A stretch of DNA of 64,000 bases from Welwitschia mirabilis. Lineage: Eukaryota > Gnetophyta > Gnetopsida > Welwitschiales. Location: the NCBI GenBank assembly GCA_051453625.1, contig JBOZIK010000001.1, positions 103,955,666 to 104,019,665 on the forward strand. The letters run 5' to 3'. A program made the translations under genes and the position numbers. Shown one piece after another: positions 34,332 through 47,098 of this stretch (position 1 is its first letter; each line of letters opens with the position of its first letter). The notes below the pieces were generated by a model. That model was given only the letters and a program-made list of their open reading frames with translations, did no database searches and had not been told where the DNA came from.

Positions 34332-35149
34332 TAATTCCCAAGGAATGTTATAAGAACTTTAAGAAGAAATCAAATGATGAATGACTTGACATTTCTTAAT
34401 AACTATACATCTCACTAATATATCATTGTGTATTTATCTGGACATGTTCTTAAGTTGATTCTTTAGGCTTATAAATCCTTTAAATGGTATATTCATTTAA
34501 GAAGGATATAGATTAGTTGCTTTATGAATTTATCCTCTATAGATGTTTGATGCTATTTATTTGGTTGTAATCTATCGATCTCTGACTACTACTATGATAT
34601 TCAAATTGAACTTGTAGTAGGATTTCAATTATCTTAGCCTGCATATTTGATTCTATTTTATTTTATTAGAGAATATATAAAAGAACATGTAAAAAAAATA
34701 TTAAAAATAAAACATTTGCTAGAAAGGAATTTGTAGTATTAGAAGGAAATGTGATTAAGCATAGCACCATTCAATGGGCTCTAGTAGCAATTGAAGGAAA
34801 TGGTAAATTTAGAAGTGAGAAGGAAGTAAAGGGATTCTCATTTAAAATAGCTCAAATATTTTATTCAAAATATATGAATATGCATGAAACAAGGGAAAGA
34901 ATGTGAGAGAAATTAGAGGAAAGGGAGCACAAATATAAATGAATAATAAGATATAAATTAGATTAAAGGAAGCATAAATAGGAATGAGTAATAAGAATGG
35001 GAGATTAAATGGAAGAAGTGAATGAAACAATAAGATTAACAAGAAAAAAATAGAAAAATTACATGCATATCCCTTGTATCTTTTATTATTTACAAGAAAC
35101 CAATAAAAAATCTAGAAATAAGAATAGAAAATAGCAACAAAGGAATTAT
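34332..35149. other. Unassigned AT-rich stretch
   Basis: No recognisable protein. The 66-codon minus frame at 34842-35042 is hydrophobic low-complexity and probably chance. Confidence 0.5.
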
Positions 35150-35199
35150 ATCTAAGATATATTTCTGCTAATTATGTACAAGATTTTTCTATTTGTAAC

Positions 35200-35560
35200 A
35201 TGCAAAAACAAGTTTAAGAAAGATTCAAAAGTTTCATAAAACACAAGTAAATCATTCATGAATACCTCTATGTCATGTTAAAACATTAAAAAGTAGTTGA
35301 AAAATTAAACAGATCAAATAATATAAATTTATAGAAAAATATTTCAAAATAATATGTAAAGTTTGTCTTTTCTTCATCTCTAATGGCAATTGTATTTAGT
35401 TGTAATTAGAGTATCCATTCAAGAAACAATGGTACTCATAACTAAAATGTTTTTGTAATATCCAATTAATAAAAGATAAAGAAAATTTATCCTTACAAGA
35501 TGAAGAGTTTGGTTTTCTATAGTTAATGCACAGTCTTCATCCTACTTTTACTTGTTAGGA
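35200..35560 (-). pseudogene. gypsy G2 reverse transcriptase remnant
   Basis: The minus strand reads RLCINYRKPNSSSCKDKFSL, then SFINWILQKHFSYEYHCFLN and GYSNYN. This is the block order of gypsy RT (DYR.LN..T.KD.FPLP, then YYCFLDGYSGYNQI). The weak IEVFMND near 35.2 kb is where the catalytic region follows. Confidence 0.85.
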
Positions 35561-37399
35561 TAATATTATCATTTTTAGTCTTAACTATAGTATTTTAAAC
35601 TTCCTAAGTATCATTTAACTAAAAAATATCCATTAACTATTAATATTTAATAGATAATACTAACTTCTAGTAACTTAAGAATTTTCTTCATTACTACCTT
35701 CATGTATGGATTAAGTCTTCATTGATGCTCTCTATTAGGATCATTATGTTTTAGATTAATTACTTCCATAAATATACTGATGTTTAATATCTTTCTAATT
35801 AAAATTTATTCATCCTATAATCTTGTTACATTATTTTAATAAATAAATTAAGACTTATTCTTATGATGTTAAAATTTTAGCATATATGACTATAGAAAAA
35901 GAATGTCATTCCTTAAATATGGATAATTTAATTTTTCTGGAAGAAGTTAAAGTTTAATACTTGAATACACTTATTGCTACAAGGTTTCTTTTGTGATGCA
36001 TGTGGAGAAGGCTCAAATCTTACTCTTTATAATGCTTGATGCTTAGAGGTCTCATAACATCAAGTGTTAATTCTTCATATGTCTTATATAATGAATAACT
36101 TAAAATAGAAGATATAGAATCTAAAAATTCATCTTCATAAGTCATAACTAAATTAATATATGTAATATCATTGTAGTGAATCTTATTCATTTTATTAACA
36201 ACTTATAACTTATATTCATATTGCTAGATAAGATCTTAACTACACCATTCCTATGGTTGATTAAATTTTTGGCAACAAAATGGTTTACCAAAAATAAGTT
36301 AAAATACCTTAGGACTATCTTCCATTTATAATACAACAAAGTTTACTATGTAGTATAATTTATTAACTTGTACAAAAACTTTCTCTGCCATGTATTTTAT
36401 GGTTTTTTAAAAATAATCTATAAGTTATGAGAATATTTCTTTATTTAGTCCTTCTAAATCAAGTTCTCACAAGTTAATATGACATTAAGTTCACATTAGT
36501 GTCAAATATACCACAGCTTCATCTATACTTTTATTATCAGTAATATATGAGATAGTTTAGGAATCAAGATCTGTAGACTTAGGTGGAAATTTGATTCAAG
36601 CTATGGACTTACTTATGAAGCTAGAAAACCATTTTTCTTTATGTTCTTTTTTTTAATTATACAATATCTTTAAAAAGATTTTGCATATGATGGTATTTTT
36701 TTAATATCATTAAATAGTTAACTATTTATTTTAACTTTTTAAAGATATTCAAGTATTCTTCTTCAAGTTGCTTTTTTTTTTTAGGTTTTAAATGTCTTAA
36801 AAATAAGGAGTTCTTCATTGCTTAGCCTCAAGGATAAGTTAAAATTAAAAGTTAGACGTAGAGGACTTATCTCTTGGTGCTTGAACATTTTCATAATTTG
36901 CATACTACTTCTAAGCAAAATAGCATTTACTTCACTTACATCTTTATTTCTTTCAATTATGTTGACTCCTCTAGAATTAGATAAAAATAAATTTAAAATA
37001 TTATTTTTATCTCTTTGATTTATTGAAGATGATAAGTAAGAACTGATTTGAGAAATCTAATTCATTTTTGTTTTACATATTAAAAAGTCTATGTTATTTT
37101 ATTATTAATTTTAGATTTTTCTTATTTTCAAATATCTAATATTTAATAAATTACTTTATAACATCATCTAATAACTTTTATTGAGGTTGGCAAGGCTTAT
37201 ATGAAGTATAGGCTTCATTTATTGAGTTTTGGGAAAAAAAAAAAAAACTATTTACTTATTTTTCCAAAAAATATTTGTAGAGAGAAATATAAGGATATTC
37301 ATCTAATTTACATTCATCTAAAGTAAATATAGTGCATATAAAAGCTCTACTATCTTTACACTCTACAGAAATTTATTAGTGTTCCAAACATTCAGCTAT

Positions 37400-38170
37400 G
37401 ATGTTTCAAGTTTTTTCTTATATAAGATCCAACATCTAGTTTGTAGATACCTCTTCCTATAGCTTCAATAAATGATTGGATTTATTTAGAAAAGTATTTA
37501 GAGTTAGATAATCTTATAGCTTTTAAAACTTTTAACTATGTATTCATTTATATCTTAAGATTCTTTACCCTCTTTATTAGTGAAAGGTCTTCCACTTATT
37601 ATTTTACTCAATTTCCAATTTTATGTTATTAATTTTTCATAAAAATGTTCATCAAATTTCATGCTTTAAAATTATGTGAATAAAATTTCACAAAATGTTC
37701 TAAAAATATATTATTTGTACAAAGCTTTATAATCATGTTTCTAACAATCCACAATCTTATCTCTTAAATCATTGGTTTTGTATGTTGGGAAATATTTATT
37801 CAAGAGCTCATGATTGATATCTCCATAACCTAGTTGATAAAGATTTCAAAGAATGTAGCAAATATTTTGTCTTTTATTTTAAGGAAAATGAAAATACTTT
37901 CATCTTTATCACATCATCTTAATCATCAACTTATAACATGGATGGAATCATAGCTTCTAATTCTCATAGATGTTCATCAGGATCTTATAAATTAACTTAG
38001 TAAAATTTAAGTAATAGATTGATGACTACTAATTTAATTTCAAAATTATTTGTATGAGGAAGTAAGACCATACATTAAGTAGTATCTAATCACTCAATTT
38101 GCCACAAATATTTTATCTTTTTCCTAGGTGAAATTGGATAACTGTTATTTCTATTATCTTTTGATATCAT
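37400..38170 (-). pseudogene. gypsy G2 gag remnant
   Basis: Minus-strand segments DPDEHL.ELEAMI, VIKMKVFSFSLK.KTKYLL, LHSLKSLS and SFKR match the retrotransposon gag pattern FPFSL.DKA..WL..L..GS. Frames are broken by stops. It begins near the ATG at about 38170. Confidence 0.75.
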
Positions 38171-38225
38171 TGTGTTTTGCCAAACAAAAATGTGAATATT
38201 TTTGATTTTAACATGTTGAAATTTT

Positions 38226-38283
38226 ATCTAAAATTAGGGTTTAGTGTAGTTTCTTTACTATCTAAAATTAGGGTTTAGTGTAT
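38226..38283. repeat. 34-bp tandem repeat, 1.7 copies
   Basis: ATCTAAAATTAGGGTTTAG begins at 38226 and again at 38260. It sits upstream of the G2 gag on the minus strand. The embedded TTAGGGTTTAG resembles plant telomere units but is not extended. Confidence 0.8.
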
Positions 38284-38589
38284 TTTATTTTAATCTTATT
38301 TAGAATTTATTAAACATAATATTATTCTCTATTAAATTATCTATAAAATTGGTTACTAGAGGATTTAATCTAATGATGCATGAGAGGTTAATATTAATGG
38401 AAAAGATTTCAAGATAAATTGCTAATGTAACATGACAAAAAATACTAAGAAATGAAATTTTAAATTTGAATTAATGAAAATGATGCAAATAAGATTGTAG
38501 TTCTAGTAGAGAAGTTAATTACATCTATTAAAGTAGGATTGATGCATTACCCAAAACCAAGAATAAATAGATTACAAAGTTATGTTAAT

Positions 38590-41500
38590 TTTTACATGAT
38601 GTTTCTTAGAAAATTTGTAGAAATTAGAATCTCATTCACAAATAGCATAGAACAATCTATCAATATGAAATCACACAATACTTGATTAAAAATTAGAATC
38701 CTATCCTCTATACAACTAATGATAACAAAAACTAGATAAAATGCACTTAGATAAAGGTAAGGTTCATAATAGCTGATATGAGGCAAAAACTTAATATATT
38801 CAAGATCCTTTATTTCAAATGATTCTTGTTTCCATAAAATTAAAAATATTTTAATAATTATAATAATAGCTAATATGCAAATAAAATTAACAATTTTTGA
38901 AAAAGAATAAGCCAAGAAATTTCAATTATAATACTTGGCGATAGCATCAGACATTACTATGTCTTGTGATATTAAAAGTTATGTTGAAGTAGTCAAGGCA
39001 TTAGTAGTAGTCTTAAGTAATAAAAGTAGGGTAGTTTATTACAATACAAACAACCCTAATTGTTATTCTTTAATAAGGATCACAAGGGAATATTAAATCT
39101 CATAAGTTTTTAAACCGATATAAAAAAGGAATGTTTAAGGATATTTTATAAAAAATTAAAGAGTATTAATAATAGAAAGCTTCTTATCCTAAATGATATA
39201 AATTATTATTCATAAGACAAATTACCAAGCAAGCCTAAATAAAGAAAACTGTAAAAATTACCATCCTTTCTTTAATCCATAATGATATATCATTAAGCAA
39301 TAAAATTTTTAATGGTAAGAAATAGATCATCTATTATCAATTTTAAATTCCATAAATACAAATGAAAATAACTTGCAATACTAAAATTACCACCACCATT
39401 TTGAGATGGATCATCTTACACTAAAATGTAGGAAATGAAGGATAGCATTAATGATGTTATAAATAATAATGAATTAAACATATAATCTATTAAAGCCCTA
39501 ATAAATTATTAAAGTAATAAACTCAAAGCAATAGTTATGAAGGAGCATTCAAAGTGAACTAGTGCATAGCTATTAATCATAAATGAATCAATGATGAAAA
39601 AGAAGAAAAAATTCAATCAAATAACATTATAATAACCAATGATAAAAACATTATAATAGATTAGTAATTCAATGTATAACATATCCTTAGGCTTAATGAG
39701 ATAATTACCTTATGAAATAATCATTTTCACATGTCTAGGAAGAGATAAAAGAGGCTTAGAATCCCATGATGAGACAAGCCCTTATCATAGTCATGCAAAC
39801 TAAACTATAATAAATTGGAAGTGAGAGAAATGAAATTAATCCCATGGAGATCCAAAAATAGTTGTCAATATGTAAGATATGGAATAAAGTCTAAAATAGA
39901 ATCTAGAATAAAATGCATTAACCCTTAATGCAGGTTGTATTTACTTAGACAAGGGTTGGTCCTTGGATTTCAACTTTGCATGCTTCATATGTTAAGATAC
40001 ATTGAACTTGATCAAAGTGAAATTTGTTAACTATAAATATTAATGAAGTGGATTTTTAGTCTTCTTAGAAGTCTCCTTAGCTATTTGATTATTAATTNNN
40101 NNNNNNNTGCATATTCTATGAGTTTGATTTTATTATTTAACATGCAATTTTTGTTTCAAATTTTTTACAACCCATGTACTTCACAACACCAGTCGAGCTA
40201 TGGATTTGATAGGAGCACTAATCTCCTTGGGTTTGATGATCAGGTTGAAAAATAAACATCTTATCATATTCTACATAATAGAATCCAAGGATTTTTTTAA
40301 TAAAAATTTAGTAATTATAAGGACTAAATTTGAGTAATGATAATTTAATGCTAAACATGTCATTTATAATGTTAAAATATTGTATTTACTAAAGTTTAAG
40401 GTGGAAATTTATAAAATGTAAAGTATAATTAGAAATATAAATGTCACTATTTTTTCATCTTTAACAAATCAAATAATAAAACAAAGACAACTATAATGCT
40501 TTAAATGAATGAGAGATAAAATTGGATGAATACATATTATTCTAAGTGTTAAAAATTATCATTCATAAGACAAACTCAGCCAAACCTAAATAAAGGAAAC
40601 TATAATTATTAACATCATTTTCTTAATCCAATATGATCAATTATTCAAAAATTATAATTTCATGGATAAGTTACAAATCATTTATTAGAGGCCTTAATTA
40701 TCATTCAAGCAAAGAAAATAACAGGTGATATTAAAAGAAAATCATCATCATTGAAATACGAATAATCCTACAATTAGATATAAGAAACAAAAAGCATGAT
40801 ATATTTCATGAAATATAATATGTTAGTTATTCTAATGTATCAAACCTAATAAAGCATTAAAGAAATTAAATTTAAATATTCATAATTTAAAAAGCATTCA
40901 AAATGTAGCATTATATTGTAAGTAATCATAAACATATTAATGATGCAATAAGAATGAAAACATCTAATCATATATTAAATTTTATTAAAAGTTAGTGCAA
41001 ACAAGTAGTAAAGAAAAATGAAGTGTAAAATGTTTTCTAGTCTTAACAAGGTAGCTATCACATACAACAATCACTATTAGGAAGAGAAGGGATCTATAAC
41101 CTTATGATAAGGTACGCTCTTATCAAAATATTGAAAGCCTTCATGAGATCAATAAATATCAAGGCATTAGTAAATGATGTAAAATACTAATAACAAATGT
41201 AACATAGATTAAAAAAATAGAATTATAAATACGTAAAAGATACCTATCCCAAGAAGTTAATCTTTCTTATATATTAATACATTAGGAGTTTTACATTAAT
41301 CTAACTTAATTAATGCTTTAATTACATTAAACTTATTAAAGGTAATTTTCCTTAATAAAGAAGATTAGTAAAGTCAATTTTGATGGTTATTTTTCTAATT
41401 TTTTAACATTTCATCTACCAATGTTTTTATTAAGTAGATGTTCATGATGAAAGCTGGCTATGCTTATATTTATCATTAATTTATAGTAAGATGTAAGATT

Positions 41501-42190
41501 ACCCTAGGGATACAAATCTCACATGCTCAAATCTAACTTTTATTAATAAAACTAGGACTTCCATTTATGGTATAGTTTCAATGTCATTCTTCCACGAGGA
41601 TAGATGTGGTGAATTATCAATAAAGCAAGTATAATGAAAATGACTATAAATGACTGAAATATATAAGAGAATTAAGAATGAAACATGACATCAATACTTG
41701 CATAAGGACTTCAAAGATAGCAAGAGTCTTTAATTAAATGCATATAGATTTTACTTTAGTAGCTCTAACTCAAACACAGTGGCATAATCTCGTCTACCAT
41801 AAACATGAGGATGATGTCTTCAAGCCACTTTAGCCTTCACAGCAAGAATATTATAAGCATGAAAAGTATAGATCTCCCAAGATCCATCAAATAAAGATTC
41901 AGGTTATGTAAACTAAAGTAAAAAGGAGAATCACACATGAAATCTTAAAGTAATAACATGCCTTAGCCAATCCTAAGCATAATAAGTATGAAGCAATTAC
42001 CACTTGATATCAAAGTAATTCACTAAGAAAATAACATGTAACACTTTATTATTAGATAAGTCAAAGCATATAATCCATGAGAAGCATTTATGATAATCCA
42101 AAAAAACATCATGATAGCTTGAAATCTAATAGGATCTAGAACCCAATGGAACTTGCATACATTAACTAAATTATTCTAAAAAATTCTTAA
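38590..42190. other. Dispersed repeat family Y, two direct copies, no gene
   Basis: About 39190-39900 and 40550-41200 align to each other in the same orientation. Shared marks are CATAAGACAAA...CTAAATAAAG.AAACT and a GATGAGACAAGCCCTTATC or GATAAGGTACGCTCTTATC box near 39760 and 41110. Related copies lie at 56816-57560 (plus) and 60800-61350 (minus). The length and setting suggest worn LTRs, but no purine tract or primer site was confirmed. A 10-N gap lies at 40098-40107. The 107-codon minus frame at 38592-38915 is AT-rich and not recognised. Confidence 0.5.
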
Positions 42191-42192
42191 GA

Positions 42193-44079
42193 TGATAAAA
42201 TACTGAAAGTAAAGAATCAAAACAGAAAGCACAAACTACTACTTTAATGTAAGCCAGATTTATAGTGGTTCGGGAAACTCCCCTACTCCACTCTCGATGA
42301 TCAACTTCTTCCAAGCTAGATCTCGTATCTCTGTTACTCCAGTAGGTATTCTAGGTTCACCTATAACCTTTACAAATGGACTTTTCCAGGCTAAGTCTCA
42401 ACCTTTAAAACATACTTTTCAAGGCTTAGTATCAACCTATAGCACAGACTTTTCAAGGCTTAGTCTTAACCTTTAGAAAATATGGTAGTGATTGCAATGA
42501 TGTCTCAATAGCACAGATATTACTTATTCTAAAAACAATATAATAGATGGAGCTCTCCTCTTGCAAAAATACAACCAATGATGCTCTAGATCTAACTTTG
42601 AATGAAGCAAGTATGCTAATAGTAGATCTCCTCCAGTTAGAATGTAGATGCCTAGATACAACAATGATAACAATGCCAATGCATAGCTTGATCTTTCAGA
42701 TCCAATAGGTTTAGCCAAATAAGAGTGGTTCCAAAAAATTAATTGGTCATCTATGACTTAAATATTTATAATGGAAGGCTATTAGGGTTTAGTACATTTG
42801 AATTGTGCCTTCAACAGTTATAAACGACTAGAAAATGACNNNNNNNNNNNNNNNNNNNNNNNNNNNNNNNNNNNNNNNNNNNNNNNNNNNNNNNNNNNNN
42901 NNNNNNNNNNNNNNNNNNNNNNNNNNNNNNNNNNNNNNNNNNNNNNNNNNNNNNNNNNNNNNNNNNNNNNNNNNNNNNNNNNNNNNNNNNNNNNNNNNNN
43001 NNNNNNNNNNNNNNNNNNNNNNNNNNNNNNNNNNNNNNNNNNNNNNNNNNNNNNNNNNNNNNNNNNNNNNNNNNNNNNNNNNNNNNNNNNNNNNNNNNNN
43101 NNNNNNNNNNNNNNNNNNNNNNNNNNNNNNNNNNNNNNNNNNNNNNNNNNNNNNNNNNNNNNNNNNNNNNNNNNNNNNNNNNNNNNNNNNNNNNNNNNNN
43201 NNNNNNNNNNNNNNNNNNNNNNNNNNNNNNNNNNNNNNNNNNNNNNNNNNNNNNNNNNNNNNNNNNNNNNNNNNNNNNNNNNNNNNNNNNNNNNNNNNNN
43301 NNNNNNNNNNNNNNNNNNNNNNNNNNNNNNNNNNNNNNNNNNNNNNNNNNNNNNNNNNNNNNNNNNNNNNNNNNNNNNNNNNNNNNNNNNNNNNNNNNNN
43401 NNNNNNNNNNNNNNNNNNNNNNNNNNNNNNNAGTACATTTGAATTGTGCCTTCAACAGCTATAAATAGCTAAAAAAGAGGTATTTAATAACCAGAAAATG
43501 GAGACATAATGTTTAGAAAAATTTCTTTTCTAGTCCATCCAGTCGACTCCACAAAAATCCGGTCGACATCATGTGGTGCCGTGAGTTACACAGATTGTCT
43601 GAGGGAAAGATTTGATCACCTCCAAGTTTTATGTCTCTCTGTTCAGTCGATCCCATCTAGGTTGAGTCAACCCTAGTCTGGTCAACCCCATCTCAGGTTT
43701 GATCGACCTCTTTTCTCTCGGTCTAGGAAAACTATCTGTCAGGTCCTCAAATCTGATTAACCCCATGAAAGTCCAATCGAACCCTTTCCATTTGGTTCAG
43801 GGACATTAATTATCCAAGTTACAAGTCCGATCGACCCCATCAAAATCTGATCGAGCCCTCTAGATGTAATCCTTTTTCTTTTGATAGCTTCAGGTGCAGT
43901 CAACCCCATTAGGATCTAGTCGAACCTTTAGAGGATGAAATAAATAAACAGATTTTTAGTGCACATTTTAGTTCCATCTTTCAACCTATAAAAACCTTAA
44001 TATTTTTTGCATAAAATATACAACATTGGCTATATAAATGATATTAGTTTGACATCAATTAGTAAAACATAATCCAACA
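42193..44079 (-). repeat. E2 3' LTR (contains a 592-N gap)
   Basis: Starts TGTTGGATTATG on the minus strand at 44079 and pairs with 48896-49996. Both carry GGAAACTCCCCTACTCCACT, the CTTTACAAATGGACTTTTCC region and the GTCGAC cluster (43545-43930 here). The N run 42840-43431 is flanked by the same 34 bases (AGTACATTTGAATTGTGCC...) on both sides, so its length is probably artificial: without N the LTR is close to the partner's 1.1 kb. Confidence 0.88.
42840..43431. other. Assembly gap, 592 N
   Basis: Inside the E2 3' LTR. The 34 bases before and after it are near-identical, so true missing length may be zero. Confidence 0.95.
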
Positions 44080-44091
44080 ATCTTCCCCTTT
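44080..44091 (-). other. E2 polypurine tract
   Basis: AAAGGGGAAGA on the minus strand, directly before TGTTGG of the 3' LTR. Confidence 0.8.
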
Positions 44092-44126
44092 AGCATTAAT
44101 GGCAAACAAATAAGTAATTTCAAGAT

Positions 44127-44353
44127 NNNNNNNNNNNNNNNNNNNNNNNNNNNNNNNNNNNNNNNNNNNNNNNNNNNNNNNNNNNNNNNNNNNNNNNNNN
44201 NNNNNNNNNNNNNNNNNNNNNNNNNNNNNNNNNNNNNNNNNNNNNNNNNNNNNNNNNNNNNNNNNNNNNNNNNNNNNNNNNNNNNNNNNNNNNNNNNNNN
44301 NNNNNNNNNNNNNNNNNNNNNNNNNNNNNNNNNNNNNNNNNNNNNNNNNNNNN
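44127..44353. other. Assembly gap, 227 N
   Basis: In the E2 3' noncoding region, just inside the 3' LTR and its purine tract. Confidence 0.95.
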
Positions 44354-44842
44354 CTCCTAACTTAATGCCTATTGGTAAAGTAATAATCCAAGTTAAGACT
44401 AGTTAAGGTATTTTGAGCAAACAATATTTTCTTCTTTTGAATTAAACCAATTTAATTATGCACAATTGAGGAATTAAGAAGGTAAAATTTTATGGTAGTC
44501 ATAATGTGATCAGAAACGCTTATTTAATTAGATGATACAAATATTTTGGTTTATTTCCAAATGTTACAAAAATTTTAACTTTTCAAAATAAACACATATG
44601 ATATCATAATGCCAAATGAGATATACCAAATGATACAAATATTATGCTAAAATAGATAATTGTATTGCATTATGAGTAAAACATTATAAGTCTAACATGT
44701 AAGGATTACAAAGATAAAACTACTCATTAAGAGCATACAATTGAAATTTAACAGACAAACACAAACAAATACAACTAATTCTCCTTCTTTTTGACATCAA
44801 AGATAAAGTAGAGAACACCAAACATAATATGAAATAAAAATA
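44354..44842. other. E2 3' noncoding region
   Basis: AT-rich sequence between the 227-N gap (44127-44353) and the accessory ORF. No feature seen apart from the short CATCAAAG and ATCATA words common in the window. Confidence 0.5.
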
Positions 44843-45967
44843 TCAATTAGACTCCTCCTCCTTTTCTTCTTCTTCCTCTTCATAGTCTTCCTCTGATTCT
44901 TCCTCATTACCTCTTATGTGAGCTGAGCTAATATCCTCTGCTAAGGTATTCACAATATCATATCCAGCTACAATGAGGGATTCTTTCATGTATCTGGTAT
45001 GAGAGTCAATCCATTTTAGATATAATATATTTTCATTAGGAGATGCTTCCTTAGGAGTAGTAGTAGGAGATTTCTTGGAGGGGGCAAAGATATGCATGTG
45101 AGACAAGGTTGCACACCCAATGGGTGACATTGGCTAAAGGGTCTCCAACTTAGGATGAAAGGTGACTTAAAAATAATGGCAAACACTGATGATAAGCATA
45201 GAGTAGGGTAAAGCCCTAATTATATGGTACACCAAGTGCGAGGCCATATTCTTTAGTGTTATGGCATAAGCATCAATGGAATGCTCAGTTCTTACCAAAT
45301 ACATCAAATAGGGTCAACAGCAAAAGACCTCATATCGATGACCAGCTAAAGATAAAAAGTTATAAGTGAAAACCAAATGAAGAAAACGATATTTAGGAGT
45401 CAATAAACAGGTAGATAAAGTATGCTTCCCAGTGTGCAACCTACCATAAATCTCCCTGATGACTGTAATATTGTCTTCCATGGTATCTCTAAGAGGCCAA
45501 AACTCCTCATAGTTTCCTCTTGGAAGATCAGTAAGATGACAGATGAGATTTGCTGTCACTCTTATCCTCTTACCCAAAACAAGGGTTTCAAGAGTCTTGG
45601 AATCATGATCAAAAGAGGTATTACAATAAAACATTCTAGTAATAAATGGATAAGCCATACTAGAAACATCTAAGAAATGGTCAGGATCTTTCTCTCTCAT
45701 GATTTGGATGAATTCCCTGAGTACCCTGAGCTCTGATGTAGCTACAAATTACTCTTGGCACACAGCATTTTTCTCAAACTTCTCAAAAAACTTTGCAATA
45801 TTTTCTTCTGACATCCCTTGGTAGAAGAGTGTTGTATTTCTAGAGGAAGCCTCCTTTACCCTTCTCTTAAAAGATATTTCAGCCATTTCAAAGCTCTTGC
45901 AAGCAAAGTGACTGAGAGAAATCACTAGATCTGGAAGCAAAATCTCTGGATCTTGAAAGAAAACCAT
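44843..45967 (-). pseudogene. E2 accessory ORF (plant-transposon / envelope-like family)
   Basis: One frame of about 375 codons from ATG at 45967, interrupted by only four stops. It reads MVFFQDPEILLPD, then AEISFKRRVKEASSRNTTLF, FFEKFEKNAVCQE, YPFITRMFYCNTSFD, TLVLGKRIRVTANLICHLTD, LPRGNYEEFWP and HLVFTYNFLSLAG. It ends in an acidic tail of mostly Glu. The pattern (FY.N, GK.I.., L..LP.G) resembles the same family as the E1 accessory ORF (Transposase_32, from memory), though sequence identity between the two is low. Intact function unknown. Confidence 0.6.
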
Positions 45968-46026
45968 TATATCTGAGAGCTAGAGAGGGATAGAACACAA
46001 TGAAATCAAGTTAGGGTTCTATCTCT

Positions 46027-46034
46027 TTTATATA
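46027..46034 (-). promoter_or_regulatory. E2 internal TATA box before the accessory ORF
   Basis: TATATAAA on the minus strand about 60 bases upstream of the ATG at 45967. It is preceded by the GTCGAC cluster (46075-46262), the same order as in the E2 LTR (cluster then TATAAATA at 49363-49373). Confidence 0.55.
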
Positions 46035-46074
46035 CTAAGGGAAATCGGGCAAAATGAAAAAAGAAATTGAGTGC

Positions 46075-46262
46075 ATCGACTGTACTTCCTCACTATAATT
46101 CATCAAGTCTAGTCGATCACTCGAAGTTTCGGTCGACCTGTTGAGACACAGGTCTATAGTACTGAAAGAGGATCTAGGTGACCGGGGTCTCAGACTAGTT
46201 GACTGACCACATCTGATCAACCAAATTATGGATTAGGTCGACCATCTTGCAATCAATCAACC
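46075..46262 (-). promoter_or_regulatory. E2 internal cluster of GGTCGACC-type motifs
   Basis: Perfect palindrome GGTCGACC at 46131-46138 and 46236-46243, with variants CATCGACTG, AGTCGATCA, GGTGACCGG, GTTGACTGACC and GATCAACCAA between. The same family of motifs fills the U3 of both E2 LTRs. Such C+G-rich words are almost absent elsewhere in this AT-rich window except in the solo LTR at 52.3-52.9 kb. Confidence 0.6.
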
Positions 46263-46479
46263 AAATTATGGATGGTGACTTAACTCCCAGATCATTTTCA
46301 TGATTAACAAATTGATTATAGACATGGGGTGTTATATTAGAATTTACTAGAAAATAGTTATTTCTATCAAAATTTAGCCTAACATCGCAATTTTCATGGA
46401 ATAACTAATCAATCAAATTAATATCTAATCTATAATTATTATCCACACGTTTTGCAGAAAAAATAGAAGCATTCGTTTC

Positions 46480-46760
46480 TTCATTTACAATAGTGCACTT
46501 CGATTTCTCAAAATTATTCTATGACCTTTATTACGAAGTTGACTTACACTTAATAAACTTTATTTTAATCCATTAACATAAATCACATTATCAATTTTAA
46601 GTAACATACCTCCCTTGATGCATTCAGTGCCTTCTATTTTTTCTGTTTTATTGTTTTGAAAGATGGCTTGTCCTCTATCTATGCTCTTTAGATCTTAAAA
46701 GCTTGATCTTTCCCTTGACATATGCCTTAAGCAACCACTGTCTATGTACCAACTATTCAT
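46480..46760 (-). pseudogene. E2 copia protease remnant
   Basis: WYIDSGCLRHMSRE (DSG at 46735-46743) continues with GQAIFQNN, KIEGTECIKGGM, IDNVIYVNGLK and SLLSVSQLRNKGHRIIL. This is the copia aspartic protease from the WY.DSG..HM active-site block to the LLS.SQL end. Stops interrupt it. It would mature the gag. A short tail runs on to about 46315 and then the copia order breaks off where integrase should begin. Confidence 0.85.
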
Positions 46761-47098
46761 ATGTGATCCTTTGTAAGCTATCTATGTCAAAAAACTTTTA
46801 AGATTATTATCTTTAACTCACTTAGTCTTATTTGACTTAGATGGCATACTTTTCTTAGAAATAAACTTAAAAGGCAAGGTGTTTACAGTTTCAGAGAAAG
46901 GAATTAATTATCTCAGTTTACAAAAAGGCTTCGAATATTCAGATTTACCATAAAAATTACATAAAAATTAGGCACATCTTACTCTTTCGATTTACCTATC
47001 CTTGTGGTTTCTGTGAACTAAAGCTAATACCTAATTTGTCTCTAGTGGGCTTTCGTACTCTAAGCATATGTTTCAATTTAAAAGAGCTACTAGAAAAT

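Larger units (their letters stand above)
35150..38180 (-). mobile_element. Ty3/gypsy remnant G2 (gag to RT)
   Basis: Minus-strand gag (38.17-37.4 kb) and RT (35.56-35.2 kb) in normal gypsy order, with about 1.8 kb of heavily decayed sequence between them where protease belongs. RNase H and integrase are missing, as the left end is cut near 35.1 kb. No LTR pair was identified. Confidence 0.75.

Noticed and set aside
38226-38283. TTAGGGTTTAG units as interstitial telomere repeat
   Set aside because: Only one unit and a half inside a 34-bp tandem repeat; no (TTTAGGG)n array.
38592-38915. 107-codon minus-strand frame with apparent membrane segments
   Set aside because: Composition follows the AT-rich background (Ile/Phe/Leu/Tyr). 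No start context or homology recognised.
42798-43464. Long open frames made almost wholly of undetermined residues (also 47371-48108 and 60180-60858)
   Set aside because: They are read through runs of N and carry no sequence information.
44843-45967. E2 accessory ORF as a host gene captured by a retroelement
   Set aside because: Similar-looking proteins accompany E1 and the LINE here, and the family is known mainly from plant transposable elements, so a host-gene origin is not supported.
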